DNA of 64,000 nt from Cryptomeria japonica (Eukaryota; Streptophyta; Pinopsida; Cupressales; Cupressaceae). The notes below the pieces were generated by a model. That model was not told where the DNA came from. It saw nothing but the letters and a program-made list of their open reading frames with translations, and did no database searches. The stretch spans positions 253,379,533 through 253,443,532 of the forward strand of contig NC_081410.1 in NCBI RefSeq assembly GCF_030272615.1, read 5' to 3'. Positions within the stretch are counted from its first letter, which is position 1; each line of letters opens with the position of its first letter. Positions 47,434 to 58,282 of the stretch are shown in pieces. Both the position numbers and the translations under genes were made by a program.

Positions 47434-48290
47434 TTCCTAACTTGCATTGGTGGCTTCACCACTTGGTGCAGTCTCTATAACTGTTAGTTCCTTTGTAGGA
47501 CTGTAACCTCAACCTATACATTTGTATCCAAAGGACTGTTATCCTCAAAATTAGTATCTTGTACATCATCAACCTTTTCACTCTCTGTATTAGCTGGTAT
47601 CTCAACATTTGTTTGTATATTTATATCTACTGGGGGCTTGATTTCCACTATCTTAATGTTTATCAAAATTGAGGTTGAAGTACCCATAATCCCATTTCAT
47701 TTTCCTTCAACCAGGATGTCTGTAGTGTCTGTCTTGGATTCTAGTGAAGTAAAGAAACCTTTTTTTTCTCCAAAGAACTTAACCCATTCCTTTTCAGTCT
47801 CCTTTACTATCTCATTTACCCTTCCTAGCATCAGATTGGTTATTCTATGTTTTCTATTAAAGAATTTTTTATCTGCTACCTCAAGTGTCCTTTCCATTTC
47901 TTCTGGAGCAATAGTAACACAAATAGATAACAATTCTTGAATTTTAATATGCTTGCCTTCTTGCATTGTTGATAGTCTTCTAGAATCTAACATATTATAT
48001 AACTCTGTTGGTATTTGGTTTTCAACTTCTATTAAGCCTTTCTTATAAATATCCAAATATAATAATACTACTTCCTCTACCTCTCTTTGTTCATCATCTT
48101 CTAAGTGTTCATAATAAAATTGTACATTCTTTAACACACCATCCTTAGTGATTTCATCTACTAACTCTGCACAAGTTTTAGGTGGAATGATTGTCACATT
48201 ACCAGATTGAATTGCTAGATCAATGTCACTCTTCTTCTTCCTTCTTGTAGTATCGGATGCAACTGAAGTGGTTACTTTTGGTGCTTGCTT
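47434..48290 (-). pseudogene. D cargo ORF, third segment (unknown)
   Basis: This continues the frame of the segment to its right past a TAG at 48291-48293. It reads KQAPKVTTSVASDTTRRKKK, CAELVDEITKDGVLKNVQFY and VLLYLDIYKKGLIEVENQ, then a Glu/Lys-rich helical end reaching TGA 47697-47699. The frame then stays open for about 70 more codons with VDINIQTNVEIPANTES. The predicted protein is hydrophilic and alpha-helical. It is not a known retroelement enzyme as far as I can tell. Confidence 0.55.
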
Positions 48291-49742
48291 CTATGTTGGT
48301 ATTTTGAATGTAACCCTCCTAACCGGTTTCTCTTTAGCCTCTACCTTTGTTTCCTCTATTTTCTTCCTTACAACCCTCTTGAATGCCAAGGGTGTGTCAT
48401 CCTCAAATTCAGACTCTGTTGTAAAAGGCTCAATGTGTACTTCTGGATTCTTCCTCTTCCTGCCTTTCTCTAGGACAACATCAATTAATGCTTTAATGTC
48501 TTGTGAAACTTTCTCAAAAAATTTACTAGCCTTTCCTTCCTGCTTCTCTCTCTTCCTTCGGTTGAACTCTATTTCAACCTCTGGTGATTTTTGTTTTGTA
48601 GTACCACAAGGATTCTCTGCCTCATCAATAGGTGCATCAATCAACATTTTTGCATAAGACTCAAGGATATGTGCATCCACTTCATAGCCCATTTTCTCAA
48701 TCCAAATATTCCTAGGATTAACCGCTTCCATAAGTGTTTCATCCTTCTTCACCATGAAGCATATGTCAGTTGAATATTTTTCTAAAATATTCTTAGGAAC
48801 CCTTTCCCTAGACTTCATAGATTTTTGGAACGCTTTGAAATATTTGGCCCATACTTTATCATCTCTCTGACTACCTAAAGTAGCAATTGATTGATTCAAT
48901 TGTTTCCCTACCAGAATATCAAATACCCATTGCCTCTTCCCAAAACTGGGTGTATCATTCATGAAAAATAACATTAAGCAGACAATTAAGTTGCCATACC
49001 GAAAGGTTCCTTTCTTTTCACGCTTAATCTTTCCTAGGTTTATTAACAATTCATCTAACATCCAACCGCATATATCCAATTTCACATTCTCTCTCATCAT
49101 TTTGTATGTAGTGAAAATGCAGGAACTGGAAAAAAAATTCAATCGGTTTGAATGAGTTACCTTATACCTGATGATCATGCTACCAAATCTGATGTTTGTG
49201 TTGGTAATAGTGCTGATTCTCATAGATCTCCTATTAGATATCACACTAGTGATTTTGTTGACATAATCATTCGAAACCTTCTTATCTGGATGTTGCCCAA
49301 CCGATGGTAAACCAATGATTTCCCTGATGACTTCCTTGGTGATCTTGTAAGGTCTATCCAACTAGATAAAATCTACATGTACTCTGCTCAAAACATACCT
49401 AATTATCTCATCTTTGAATTTTGGGATGTCCAGAATGTCGATAAACCCTAAGTCTTCAATGTGCTTGTATGTCGGTTTGATCTTTCCCGATTCTCCCATT
49501 AGCTCACTCATGTACATGCCCTTTATTTCAGATGTTCCCAAGTCCTTAATGTGACAATGTGTGTATGCCCTAACATCTTCAACATAGACAACTCCCTCTG
49601 GAACATGAGAAAATGCTCCAACCAAATCTTCTAGGATAGCCACATGCGGATACCACTTGAAAATTGGCCTAGGGCAGTGCTTGACCTCTACTACACTCGG
49701 ATTTGCAACAAAGATAGGAATAGATGATGATCCTACTTCCAT
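48291..49742 (-). pseudogene. D cargo ORF, main part (unknown protein)
   Basis: The reading starts ATG at 49742 (MEVGSSSIPIFVANPSVVEV), meets TAG at 49362-49364, and continues in the same frame with LDRPYKITKEVIREIIGLPS for 356 more codons to TAG 48291-48293. The N-terminal half has a globular look (DICGWMLDELLINLGKI, RYGNLIVCLMLFFMND). The C-terminal half is charged and has basic clusters NRRKREKQEGK, GRKRKNPE and KRVVRKK, which could be nuclear signals. The opening VIREIIGLPS, followed by a globular body, loosely recalls plant transposon-associated proteins, but I cannot name a family. It occupies the place of pol. Confidence 0.6.
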
Positions 49743-50283
49743 GTTTAAAGCTAAATATCCATTGATTGCTTTTGGTGAAAATCCTTAACAAATTCTTCCA
49801 GGCGTCAGTGAAATCACTCAAGAAGAAATTTGATTGCTCTAAAATGCCTTTGATCACTCTTAGTCACTCTTAATCACTCTGAAATCACTTTGAATGCAAG
49901 GTGATCAATAATTAAGTGAATTCAACCTTTTATCCTCCAAGAAAAAACCTAATCTTCCATTGACATAAATGACTACCGGATCTCAAATAGAACATATCCA
50001 TGCCGGATAAGCATCTCTAATGTTTGGAACATCTTCCAAAACCTCTTCTTGGGGCATATGCAACATCTTCATGAATTTTGCCTACCCCTAAGGCATCTGC
50101 CTTAGTTACTGGATGAGCTACCTATCGGTGCAGGAGCAACCTCCTTCGTCGAATAAGTAACTGGTTCTTTTCCATCTGATGATTGTTCTTCAATCTTCCT
50201 AACCCATCTCTGAGTATGATCTTGCTGGATTTCACTAACTTTCTCTTTCCCTTTCTCATTTGATCCTCCATTACCAACTAGTG
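49743..50283 (-). other. D spacer between knuckle array and cargo ORF
   Basis: Minus-strand text continues from the knuckles (GKEKVSEIQQDHTQRWVRKI is readable) and then degrades. I see no further domain in the stretch up to the cargo ORF start. Confidence 0.45.
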
Positions 50284-50793
50284 GATTTATGTTCTACAAA
50301 ATTTAGCAATATGTCCAACCTCATTACATGCAAAACATGTAACATTGTTCCTTTGAATTGCTTTGCTAAAACTAATGAAGTTGCTTGACCTGCACTGATT
50401 ATCCATATGTCCAAACTTTCCACATGCATAGAATTTAACATTCATTTTGAAATCTTTTGTCTTATGACCATACTTATTTCATTTAGAACATTTACCGGGA
50501 GTAGAATTAGGGTTCTTATTTGCTCTGTTTCTACATTGTATAGCCATGTGACCAGATCTATTGCAAAAAAAACATCTACCATTAAAATTATAAGCATTAA
50601 ATTGCCTTACCAGTGCCTTATGGTTTTGATCTTCATTAGCAGTATCGAAACTCTGTCCTTTCTCAAATCCAAGTCCACTAGAATCTCCAATCTGCCTTTG
50701 TCTCTTCAAAAACTCATCTAGTTGTGCTGAGCTAATCTTGAATTTCTCTTTATACTCACTTATAGTAGTTAGATCTTCTCTCAAAATTATCAT
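50284..50793 (-). pseudogene. D Gag C-terminus with four tandem CCHC knuckles
   Basis: The minus strand encodes a Gag tail ISEYKEKFKISSAQLDEF followed by CFFCNRSGHMAIQC, a perfect CX2CX4HX4C. Next is CSK-stop-NKYGHKTKDF, a second knuckle with two Cys lost. FYACGKFGHMDNQC is a third with the first Cys now Phe. CFACNEVGHIAKFC is a fourth and perfect one. All four are in one frame, broken only by the TGA in knuckle two. Copia Gags usually have one knuckle. The upstream Gag body is deleted together with the primer site. Confidence 0.75.
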
Positions 50794-50814
50794 TTGTCTC
50801 TCAAGCTCTTGTTC

Positions 50815-51396
50815 ACTACATATAAATCCAGACTACAATTCGAAGAAGTGTTGAACTGCTAAGATAGCATCTTCTATGCCAAAATACAGTTTCGGTTTAA
50901 GCTCTATCTGTTCTGGTCTGAAACCCTAAACCCTTTACCAAAAAAACACTTACATAAATATCCTCACATACATAGTCTCTCTGATATATTTTGCATTATC
51001 TCACATTCACATATCCATCACCATCTCTAATATTTCAAAATGATCTAATCCAGCTGACCTATATATCCTATACAACTTATCATGCCTTATGTTAGCTTAC
51101 AAAGATAATTACAATATCAAATTAAATGTCGACTAGATAACATAAATGCATGAATATCATAAACAATTGCCAATGTTGGATTCAAGAGATGTCGGCCTCC
51201 AATATGGAAAACCATATTCTAAACCATGTCGGCCTGCATTGCTGGTAACCAAAGAAATCCTTCTATCCTCCCAGTGTCGGTGCTGGTGTAGTGTCTGTGA
51301 AGTGCTTGCTGGTACACAACTAAACCAAAACAAGATACCATGTTTCCATCAATGGCAACATAGAGAAACCAACCAATTGAGTTTCAATTGCCAATA
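50815..51396 (-). repeat. 5' LTR of D, truncated
   Basis: It matches the right two-thirds of the 3' LTR, from actacatataaatcc to attgccaata. The part that would adjoin the primer site (equivalent to 37707-38043) is missing, as are the primer site and most of gag. Confidence 0.85.
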
Positions 51397-51700
51397 GAAC
51401 TATGTCAACAATTTTCTCACGCATTAACATGGGAAGGTGTGTCTTCATTGGTTAAAGAAGCTCATCATAATGGAAATTCCAATGTTATACCAAGGGAAAT
51501 TGATTTGGCATATGGTTTAAGAGATAAACGAGTACGTATAAATATATTAATCACCCATATTATTTTATTTATTTTTAATTGTAATGATGTATATATATAT
51601 GTTATTTTTTGCATACATTTTGTTGGTTCCCAAAACCATAGATTGGAAAACCAAAAGACTTGCCAAATCCTCAAGTAGTCCAATCAGCCTTGGCCAATGA
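51397..51700 (+). pseudogene. CACTA Tnp2 transposase, C-terminal remnant
   Basis: Directly after D and its target duplication, the plus strand reads ELCQQFSHALTWEGVSS and NVIPREIDLAYGLRDKRV in the frame expected from the exon broken at 37706. A probable intron follows at about 51532, and a short further exon reads VGSQNHRLENQKTCQIL. I recognise no named domain here. The assignment rests on continuity across the D insertion. Confidence 0.6.
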
Positions 51701-53010
51701 ACAGGGATAGTCAAAGACCAAATCCCTCTGCACTTAAGGCTCCACTGAAGCTAGGTGGGTGTGCCTCTTCCTCTCAAGCACAAAAGAGGTTATTTATAGT
51801 GGATTTCAACCTTTTGGCAAGTTTACACAACTGGCAAATTATTGTTCTGCAATTATGCTTTATTATGTGCTTTAACTAAATTCTTTGAAAAGAAATAATT
51901 GTGAATGTATATTAAAAATGAAATTGCTTTTAGAATTTCAATAAAATCTGCATAGATCAGTTCATATAGGATTTGGGAAGAATCTTTCTCTATTAAGGAC
52001 CTTGAATGCATATAGATCAAAACCTTAAAAGATCAATAACAGATCAGTGCATCTATCTAGGGATATATATGACACTTTGTGGAAAAAATATCTTATCAAC
52101 TCAAGAGACAATTTCTCATCAATTATGAAAGTTCAGTACACGTTACACAAACAATAAGAACTCAATCTTTCACTTAATGCAACGACATGTGATTCACATC
52201 ATAGAAAATCTATAAACAAATTTATCAAGAGGACAAAGATAATCATCAACACAAAAGTGTACACAATATTTGGAAAAAGAAACAACGAACCTTGTATGTT
52301 AATCTTCAAGAAATAATTGCATACATAAGCTACACTTGCAGATACTCCATTACAGATTGCTTGCACAAAATGATACTTCTTCTTCCTATAGACTTCTCTA
52401 ATACAAAATGATATTCAATCCTTATAGCAGTATGTTCTTCTTATGACTCTCCCCTTATTACATACAAAAATGGCCTCTATAAGTATGTGAATCAAAAGAT
52501 ATATATGAAAGGACACACCCTTTCATAAACAGAGGGGAGTTAAAGACAGTTTCCTTCCAAAGGACACACCCTTTGGTTTAATAAATAATTACAAATGAGA
52601 ATCCTTAAAAATACTAAATGACACTCCAATCATGTGCCTTATATTCTTTGCCTTGATAAAATTCTTTAGCAAATATCCATCATCTTCTCATTATCTCCTG
52701 CACACAAGATAAGCCAATCAAATTCATTAATTTAAAATTTAAAATATATTCCACCTTATCTTTTAGTTTGAAAAGTCAATAATCTTTATTTCCTTATACT
52801 TGTTTAAAATAATTCATTTAAATAAAAGTATTTCCATCTTTAAGAAAATAATTTTGCGAACATAACATTCATTTATATAAAATAATGCTTTATCCTAAAA
52901 TATATATTCAAAGCACTTATTTAGGATAGATATACATAAATTTCATCTTTAACACACATTCAAATAATACATAAGGCAGTGTGATATGATAAGAAATACT
53001 TCCCTTTTAT
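51701..53010. other. AT-rich stretch between CACTA remnant and G LTR
   Basis: No coding signal. A direct repeat aaaggacacaccctttcata / aaaggacacaccctttggtt lies at about 52508 and 52559. Part of this stretch is probably the distal end of the G LTR, but I could not fix the boundary because the other LTR is absent. Confidence 0.4.
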
Positions 53011-54721
53011 TATTCTTTCGGCCAAACTTCCTCCCTCGATGAGTTGATCTCATGTCTTATCGATTCTATAGTTTCATCGATACCTTTTATTTTCGATGGG
53101 ACCGCTTCTGATTTCTTTGACGAACTTCATGTCGATGAAACTGCTGCTTTTGGTGAGTCTTTTTAGAGATCCATTGTAGCCTATGTTTGTTCGATAAGTC
53201 ATTTTTTGATGACATGCCACTTGATTGCCACTTCAGCTGCTACCTCATCTTGACTGGACCCACCATTTCACTTTGGTCCCCCTTTGTCACTGATCTGCCA
53301 TAGATATTGATCATGCAACTTTCCATAGTGGAATAGCGACATCCGTTGGATCTTCCATGACCTTCTCATCCTTTATCTCTTTGTCCATTTGTGCCACTTC
53401 ACTATCTATCTTTAACCATTTGCCTTATCGGGGTGACCGCTAGCGGTTAGTCACCAAGTCACGATGGATAACTGACGAGAAGTTTCCCATCGTGGTATAG
53501 CAATAGCCATTGATCTTCCTCAGACATGCCAGCTCTTTATCTTAGCCTTTTGTTTCTGCACCTTGCCACATGTTATTTCTGAATTGGTTTTTGGATCCAT
53601 CTGTTTGCCACCTGGACCTACCATTAGACCTGGGCCTACCTTATCGCCAAGTTGTGATGGGTAATTGACAAGCAGTTTCCCATCACGGTATAGCGACAAC
53701 CATTGGATCTTCTCAAACTTGCATGATCCTCAACCTTCCTGCGATGCTCTCTTCTGTCGCACGTCACCACATGTCAGCCTTTGGTTTTCCATATGATCTA
53801 CCTGGGTGCGACCTCAACTTCCACCTAGATGCCACCTCACTAGTCGCCATGCCATGGGGGATAAATGGCATGCATCTTCATCTTGCAGTATAGTGACAAT
53901 TGTTGATCCACCTTCAACCTTCTCGATTGTTAACCATCCCTTTTCTGCACATGTTTAGTTGCCAAGTCGTGAGGATTAACTAGCAAGTTGTTTCTCATTG
54001 TGGTATAGTGACCATTGTTGGATCATCCACCCAATCGTTAGATCTGTCTGACTTGCTCAATCTTTAGCCTCCATCCTCACTAGTCTGTCATAAAACTTTG
54101 AACGCCTTGAGATGTGCGTACACGTAGGGTCCACTGGGTTCAGCCTTCTTCACACCAAAATCCTTTTGTCTTTCGATAGTTATCATACAGGCTGCTTTGG
54201 ATTTAAGTGTTAAAAGAGCCTATCCCACAAACGATATGGGATAAAGGCTTTCCATTTTCTTGTGTAGCTCCATGTTCTTTAGTTATGCTCCTGCAAAATG
54301 ATTTACTATCATCTGATTGTAATCATCTTGATTCAGAATTTAGAATTGCGTATTGTAAATTTAGATAAGTTGTATTTAGAGTTGCCTTTAAAAACATATC
54401 AAATAACCTCATATGAATCCAAAATTTGAAACGTAGGTCCTCAGATATACATGAAATACAAAGGAATAATTAATTTGACCTGATAGTGTTGAGATGAAAA
54501 AGAATTATGGTTCGAAAAGGTATACCTGGCTTGATTCTAGAATTTGTAAAACATATACATACCTCGAGCTGACCTCTTGATGGGTGCATCAGACCTAGTC
54601 TCTAAAAGTTAGAATTGAATGAACCTACTTGATTATAGATGTTACACATGATTGAAAATAGAAATCTTCTTTTTGGCATGAATTGGGAACTCTAAAATTT
54701 GAAAGTTTTAGGGTTCCAATA
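53011..54721 (-). repeat. 3' LTR of G (clear part)
   Basis: The inner edge is plus-strand ccaata at 54716-54721, facing ccccagaaagagccac just outside. Inside, the text agttgccacctcatct and tagcgacaaccattggatct recurs three to four times: tagcgac with ccattg occurs near 53325, 53500 and 53690, and a decayed form at about 54005. These form a loose repeat of about 190 bases. Related text is in the E LTR at 10200-10640. Confidence 0.6.
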
Positions 54722-54738
54722 GTGGCTCTTTCTGGGGA
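54722..54738 (-). promoter_or_regulatory. Polypurine-like tract of G
   Basis: The minus strand reads ccccagaaagagccac before the LTR. E has ccccaatcaaagccac at the same point. It is a partial purine run and may serve as the plus-strand primer. Confidence 0.45.
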
Positions 54739-54870
54739 TGTATGCTCCATGTGAGGATAGCGAGATCTCAGCTATCTCTGGATAAGCAGACCAAAATGAA
54801 AATTGAAAACATATAACAGAAAACAAGAGAAAAACTATATTACTATAATACAAGAAATACTCCCTGATCA

Positions 54871-56162
54871 TCAAGAGAAGAAATGATTGAGGTATTGAGC
54901 ATGGACTGGAAATTCCAGCAGTTCGCCATCAGTACCTGCAAGTAATATGATTTTTCTCCACCCTTTTCAAAGATGATATAAGGTCCTAACCAAAGTGCAT
55001 CAAATTTTCCATGTTTTCCTTTGTCTTGGTCTTTGGCATTCCATTTGAGTACTCATTCTCCTTCCTCAAAAGTTTTGTCACAAGACCTTTTATCATGTAA
55101 AGACTTAACCATCTGTTGCCTCTGGATGTTTCTTTCTTGAGCCTCTTTTCTACATTCATCCAACTCATCCAATGCCATTAATTTGTCCCCCATAAATTTC
55201 TCTTCTTCTGAAAACTCTTCTGTAACAAATTTATAAACTAGGAGCAAATTACTCAAGGGTAATCTTGCTTCTTTTCTATATACAAGCTCATATGGAGCGA
55301 ATCCTGTGGATTTATCAACTATCACTCTATCAGCCCATACTACTAATATCAATTTTGAATCCCAAGCTCTTTTATTATCAGCCAACATCGTTTTGATAAT
55401 CTTCAACAAGTTTTTATTGTTGGATTATGCTTTCCCATTTCCTTGGGGATGGTAAGGTGATGAATAGGACAAAGTGATGCCATAATTTTCAAAGAAATCA
55501 GAGAACTCATTGGATTTGAAACACATCCCATTATCTACCACAATCTTCTGAGGTACCCCAAATATAGTCAGAATGTTTTCCAAAAGAAACTTTATCACAA
55601 CTTTGCTGGTAGCCTATCTTGTGGGAATGGATTCAACCCACTTAGTAAAATAATCAATAGCCACCAAAATCCATTTATGGCCACCACTAGATTTGTTTGC
55701 CACCTCTCCTATGAAGTCAATACCCCACATCTAGAATGGTTCCTCTATATGCATGGGTCTGAGAGGAATGACTCCATTATACTTAATTTTTCTTGAGAAC
55801 AATTGACATGCTTCACATTTTTTGATATAAACATGACTATCTTTGAAAATTTGGGGCCAATAATAATCAGCATTCAAAATTTTATGAGCAGTGGTTTTGG
55901 CTGAAAAATGACCTCCACATATGCCTTCATGTAAATCTTTTAAAATAGCAGATGCTTGACACTCATCTAGACACAATAAGAGAACACCATCTCTATTTTT
56001 CCAATATAAATCTCCATTAAGTAACACATACTTAGATGTTTGAAGCTTTAAAGTTCTCTTCTGATTATCATTTAAACTATCCAGACATTTCATATATTTT
56101 AAGTAATATACAATATGTGTATACCAAGGACATCTCTCAATGCTAGTTTGTACATCTTCCAA
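54871..56162 (-). pseudogene. G integrase
   Basis: From right to left, the zinc-binding HHCC part reads LHEGICGGHFSAKTTAHKIL and KKCEACQLF (56162-55731). The core follows with MWGIDFIGEVANKSSGGH, LVAIDYFTKWVES, VVDNGMCFKSNEF and SSPYHPQGNGKA. A TAA at 55425-55427 then replaces the catalytic Glu expected in GKAES. The C-terminal part reads DSKLILVVWADRV, GFAPYELVYRKEARLP, GKHGKFDALWLGPYII and, after a frame change, GELLEFPVHAQYLNHFFS before TGA 54871-54873. The enzyme is dead. Confidence 0.88.
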
Positions 56163-56787
56163 CTCTACTTGATTTACCTATGCTGTTTAAAAATTGGATT
56201 CTTCCATTAACTTTGCCAAACCCTGACCCCTTACCAACTTTTTTGTTTGTAGATCAATATTGAATTCTTGGATCTGATTTATCCATCTTCATCTCTTTCT
56301 AGTAGTTTATGATTGTCTGAAGATGTCTTTAACAATAGCACTCGGCACATATGCAATGGCAGTGGCACCAACCAAATAGGGTCTGAAATATTTAATAGCT
56401 TTGACAAGAGCATAAGCCTATTTTTTGTTCAGATCATAGTTCAATTCAAATGCTTGTAAGGTTTTGCTAAAAAATGCTACTAGCTATTCATGGCCCTCAT
56501 CATTCTTTTGTAACATGACATCAACAATGGTATGGAATGAAGCAAATGAAAACACCTGGAAGGGTTTAGTGAAATCAAGCGATTTTAATACAGGGGCTTC
56601 CTTAATGGCTCTTTTGATATTCACAAAAGCTTCAAGAGCTTCATTAGTCCATTTTATTTCAGCACCCTTTTTCAACATTTTAGCAATAGGCTTTATGATT
56701 TCAGATAAGTTTGAAACAAATCTTCTTACAAAGTGAATTTGACCGAAAAAAGATTGAATTGCTTTAACTATTTTTGGGATTTGAATT
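56163..56787 (-). pseudogene. G RT end and RNase H, truncated by J
   Basis: The minus strand begins at the J junction with QIPKIVKAIQSFFGQIHFVR and RRFVSNLSEIIKPIAKM, the end of a gypsy RT. RNase H follows: KWTNEALEAFVNIKRAIKEA, LDFTKPFQVFSFASFHTIV, then AYALVKAIKYFRPYLVGA and RWINQIQEFNIDLQTKKL with stops. RNase H in this family removes the RNA template. The N-terminal RT fingers and palm are absent from the window. Confidence 0.85.
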
Positions 56788-57204
56788 TGTAGCTAGGAAA
56801 TTGGAAATCATCAAAGCAATTTAATTAATAATCTAGCTCAATCACGAAATCAAATTGCCATGATCTATCCTAACACACTCAATAGAGACATGAAAATGAA
56901 ACATTCAAGACTAAAGATTATACAAACCAAATGTAGATCTAAATGCTTCCTTCATGCGGCTCCATTGTTCTTCTTTCTTCTTCAAATAGTTTTGTTGTGG
57001 ATCTCACCTACTAGTGCATGATCATGATATGAAAGCAAGTAAATAAGATATTGGCGCAAGAGTACTCGAAGCGTGACTTGACAAAGTGATTAGAAATTCA
57101 TTAATTTGATTAGGGATTAGATTGAAGAAATTCATCCAATTTATAGATAAATTGGAGAGATGGATCAAATTAGCATGATTCAATTCAAATAGAAATTGCA
57201 AATC

Positions 57205-57360
57205 AAAAATGTCAATTATGACAATTTATGACAAATTATGCACTTTCTATGCAAAATTTGATTGATTGATAATTCATGACAATTTATGACAAATTTCTAT
57301 GTCAAGAATTGATTGATTGTCAATTATGACAAATTATGACAAATGTCTATGTCATTCCCA
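57205..57360. repeat. Repeats of tcaattatgacaattatgac type in J LTR
   Basis: Three loose units start near 57212, 57270 and 57320, each with atgacaa-tttatgacaaat and gattgattgat. Spacing is about 50-60 bases. Confidence 0.6.
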
Positions 57361-57792
57361 TGAAATTAGGAGAAAAATAGGAGAGAATTGAAATTAGGAA
57401 TTAGGAAAATAGAAAATTAGAAAATTGATGAAAATTAGGAAATAGGTAAATTAATTAATAATTTGTCATTTATTAATTAATTCACAAAAAGAGGAATAAT
57501 TAGCCAATTAAATGAACATTTAATTGTGATGAGAAGACTTAGGATAAATAAATAATTTATTAATCCTAAAGGGAGAAATGACAAACAAGGTTAAATGATT
57601 AAATCACGAACCCTAGAAGATGAATTAGCAGTGCAAAGATGACAATTAGGTCTTGATGAAAGATAATTGACTCGATCGTGATTCGGATTAACAAAGGACC
57701 AATGTGATAAATGATTTGATTGATAAATGCGCCAATTGACGAGGAACAATGACAAATTGATCCAAATTGACATAATTGAGACAAACAACGAT

Positions 57793-57985
57793 CGATGACA
57801 AATCAATCGCAAAATGACAAGATTGACAAGAGGACAAGAATCGATGACAAAATAGATTGCAAGACGACAAGACTGAAAATGACAACGGTCAATGACAAAT
57901 TGATCGCAAAATGACAAGATCGAACATAACAATGATCGATGACAAATCGATCGCCAGATGATAAGATTGATAAGAGGACAAAACC
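57793..57985. repeat. 48-49 bp tandem repeat in J LTR
   Basis: Four units start at 57793, 57842, 57890 and 57938 with the consensus cgatgacaaatcgatcgcaa followed by aatgacaagattga. The regular spacing of 49, 48 and 48 bases shows tandem duplication. The units have since diverged. Confidence 0.8.
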
Positions 57986-58268
57986 CTAATTAGGATTGAC
58001 GATGTCCAAAATATTGACATATGAGCATGCACATTGATGCGACAGGATAAAATCGATCAAAATCATGACTAGATAGTGTTGTCGACAAGACCAAATTTGA
58101 GAGCGAGATGAATAAAGAATGTAGAAGAATGACTCAATGGTCGCAAATGATAAAAACCAAGTGCATGACATAGGAGAAATGTTAATGCGATGCAAAAACC
58201 TAAAATGAGGCAATGCGCAATTGTTAAAATATGACTCCGCAAGCGTTGACCATTTTTAGGTGTCTACA

Positions 58269-58282
58269 TTTTGCCCCTCTTT
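58269..58282 (-). promoter_or_regulatory. Polypurine tract of J
   Basis: The minus strand reads aaagaggggcaaaa against the LTR start, matching I (aaagaggggcaaa). Confidence 0.85.

Larger units (their letters stand above)
37707..51396 (-). mobile_element. Non-autonomous copia-like retrotransposon D with cargo ORF
   Basis: D reads on the minus strand. A full 3' LTR (37707-38635) with adjacent polypurine tract is on the left, and a truncated 5' LTR (about 50815-51396) is on the right. The flanks gaaca (37702-37706) and gaact (51397-51401) are a near-perfect target duplication in the CACTA transposase. Inside are a Gag-type zinc-knuckle array and a long unknown ORF. No protease, integrase or RT is detectable outside the nested element C. 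The LTR shares the conserved motif of A, B and C, which supports the copia assignment. Confidence 0.85.
6844..51700 (+). mobile_element. CACTA (En/Spm-type) DNA transposon F, split by nested insertions
   Basis: F is the host of the big nest. Its own DNA remains at about 6844-7924, 24521-25243, 35549-37706 and 51397 to about 51700. It carries subterminal repeats and a multi-exon Tnp2-type transposase gene on the plus strand. Removing B, I and D with one copy of each target duplication rejoins the transposase reading at all three points. The terminal CACTA repeats were not located at either end, so the outer limits are approximate. The right end may have been lost before element G. Confidence 0.75.
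51900..56787 (-). mobile_element. Gypsy (Tat-like) retrotransposon G, truncated
   Basis: A minus-strand Ty3/gypsy element: part of RT, RNase H, integrase and a 3' LTR are present, with the domain order of gypsy (RT before integrase). RT and everything upstream are cut off by insertion of J at 56788. The LTR resembles that of E, with both sharing a gtagggtccactggg / gtggggtccactagg segment. The left boundary is uncertain. Confidence 0.8.
56788..58268 (-). repeat. 3' LTR of J
   Basis: On the plus strand it runs from tgtagctagg to ggtgtctaca, about 1.48 kb. The right end abuts the polypurine tract. The left end abuts G coding sequence, which pins the boundary. It contains two tandem-repeat zones. 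Confidence 0.8.

Noticed and set aside
48223-48657. Plus-strand open frame of 144 codons
   Set aside because: It is the shadow of the D cargo ORF on the opposite strand; the minus-strand frame is longer and coherent.
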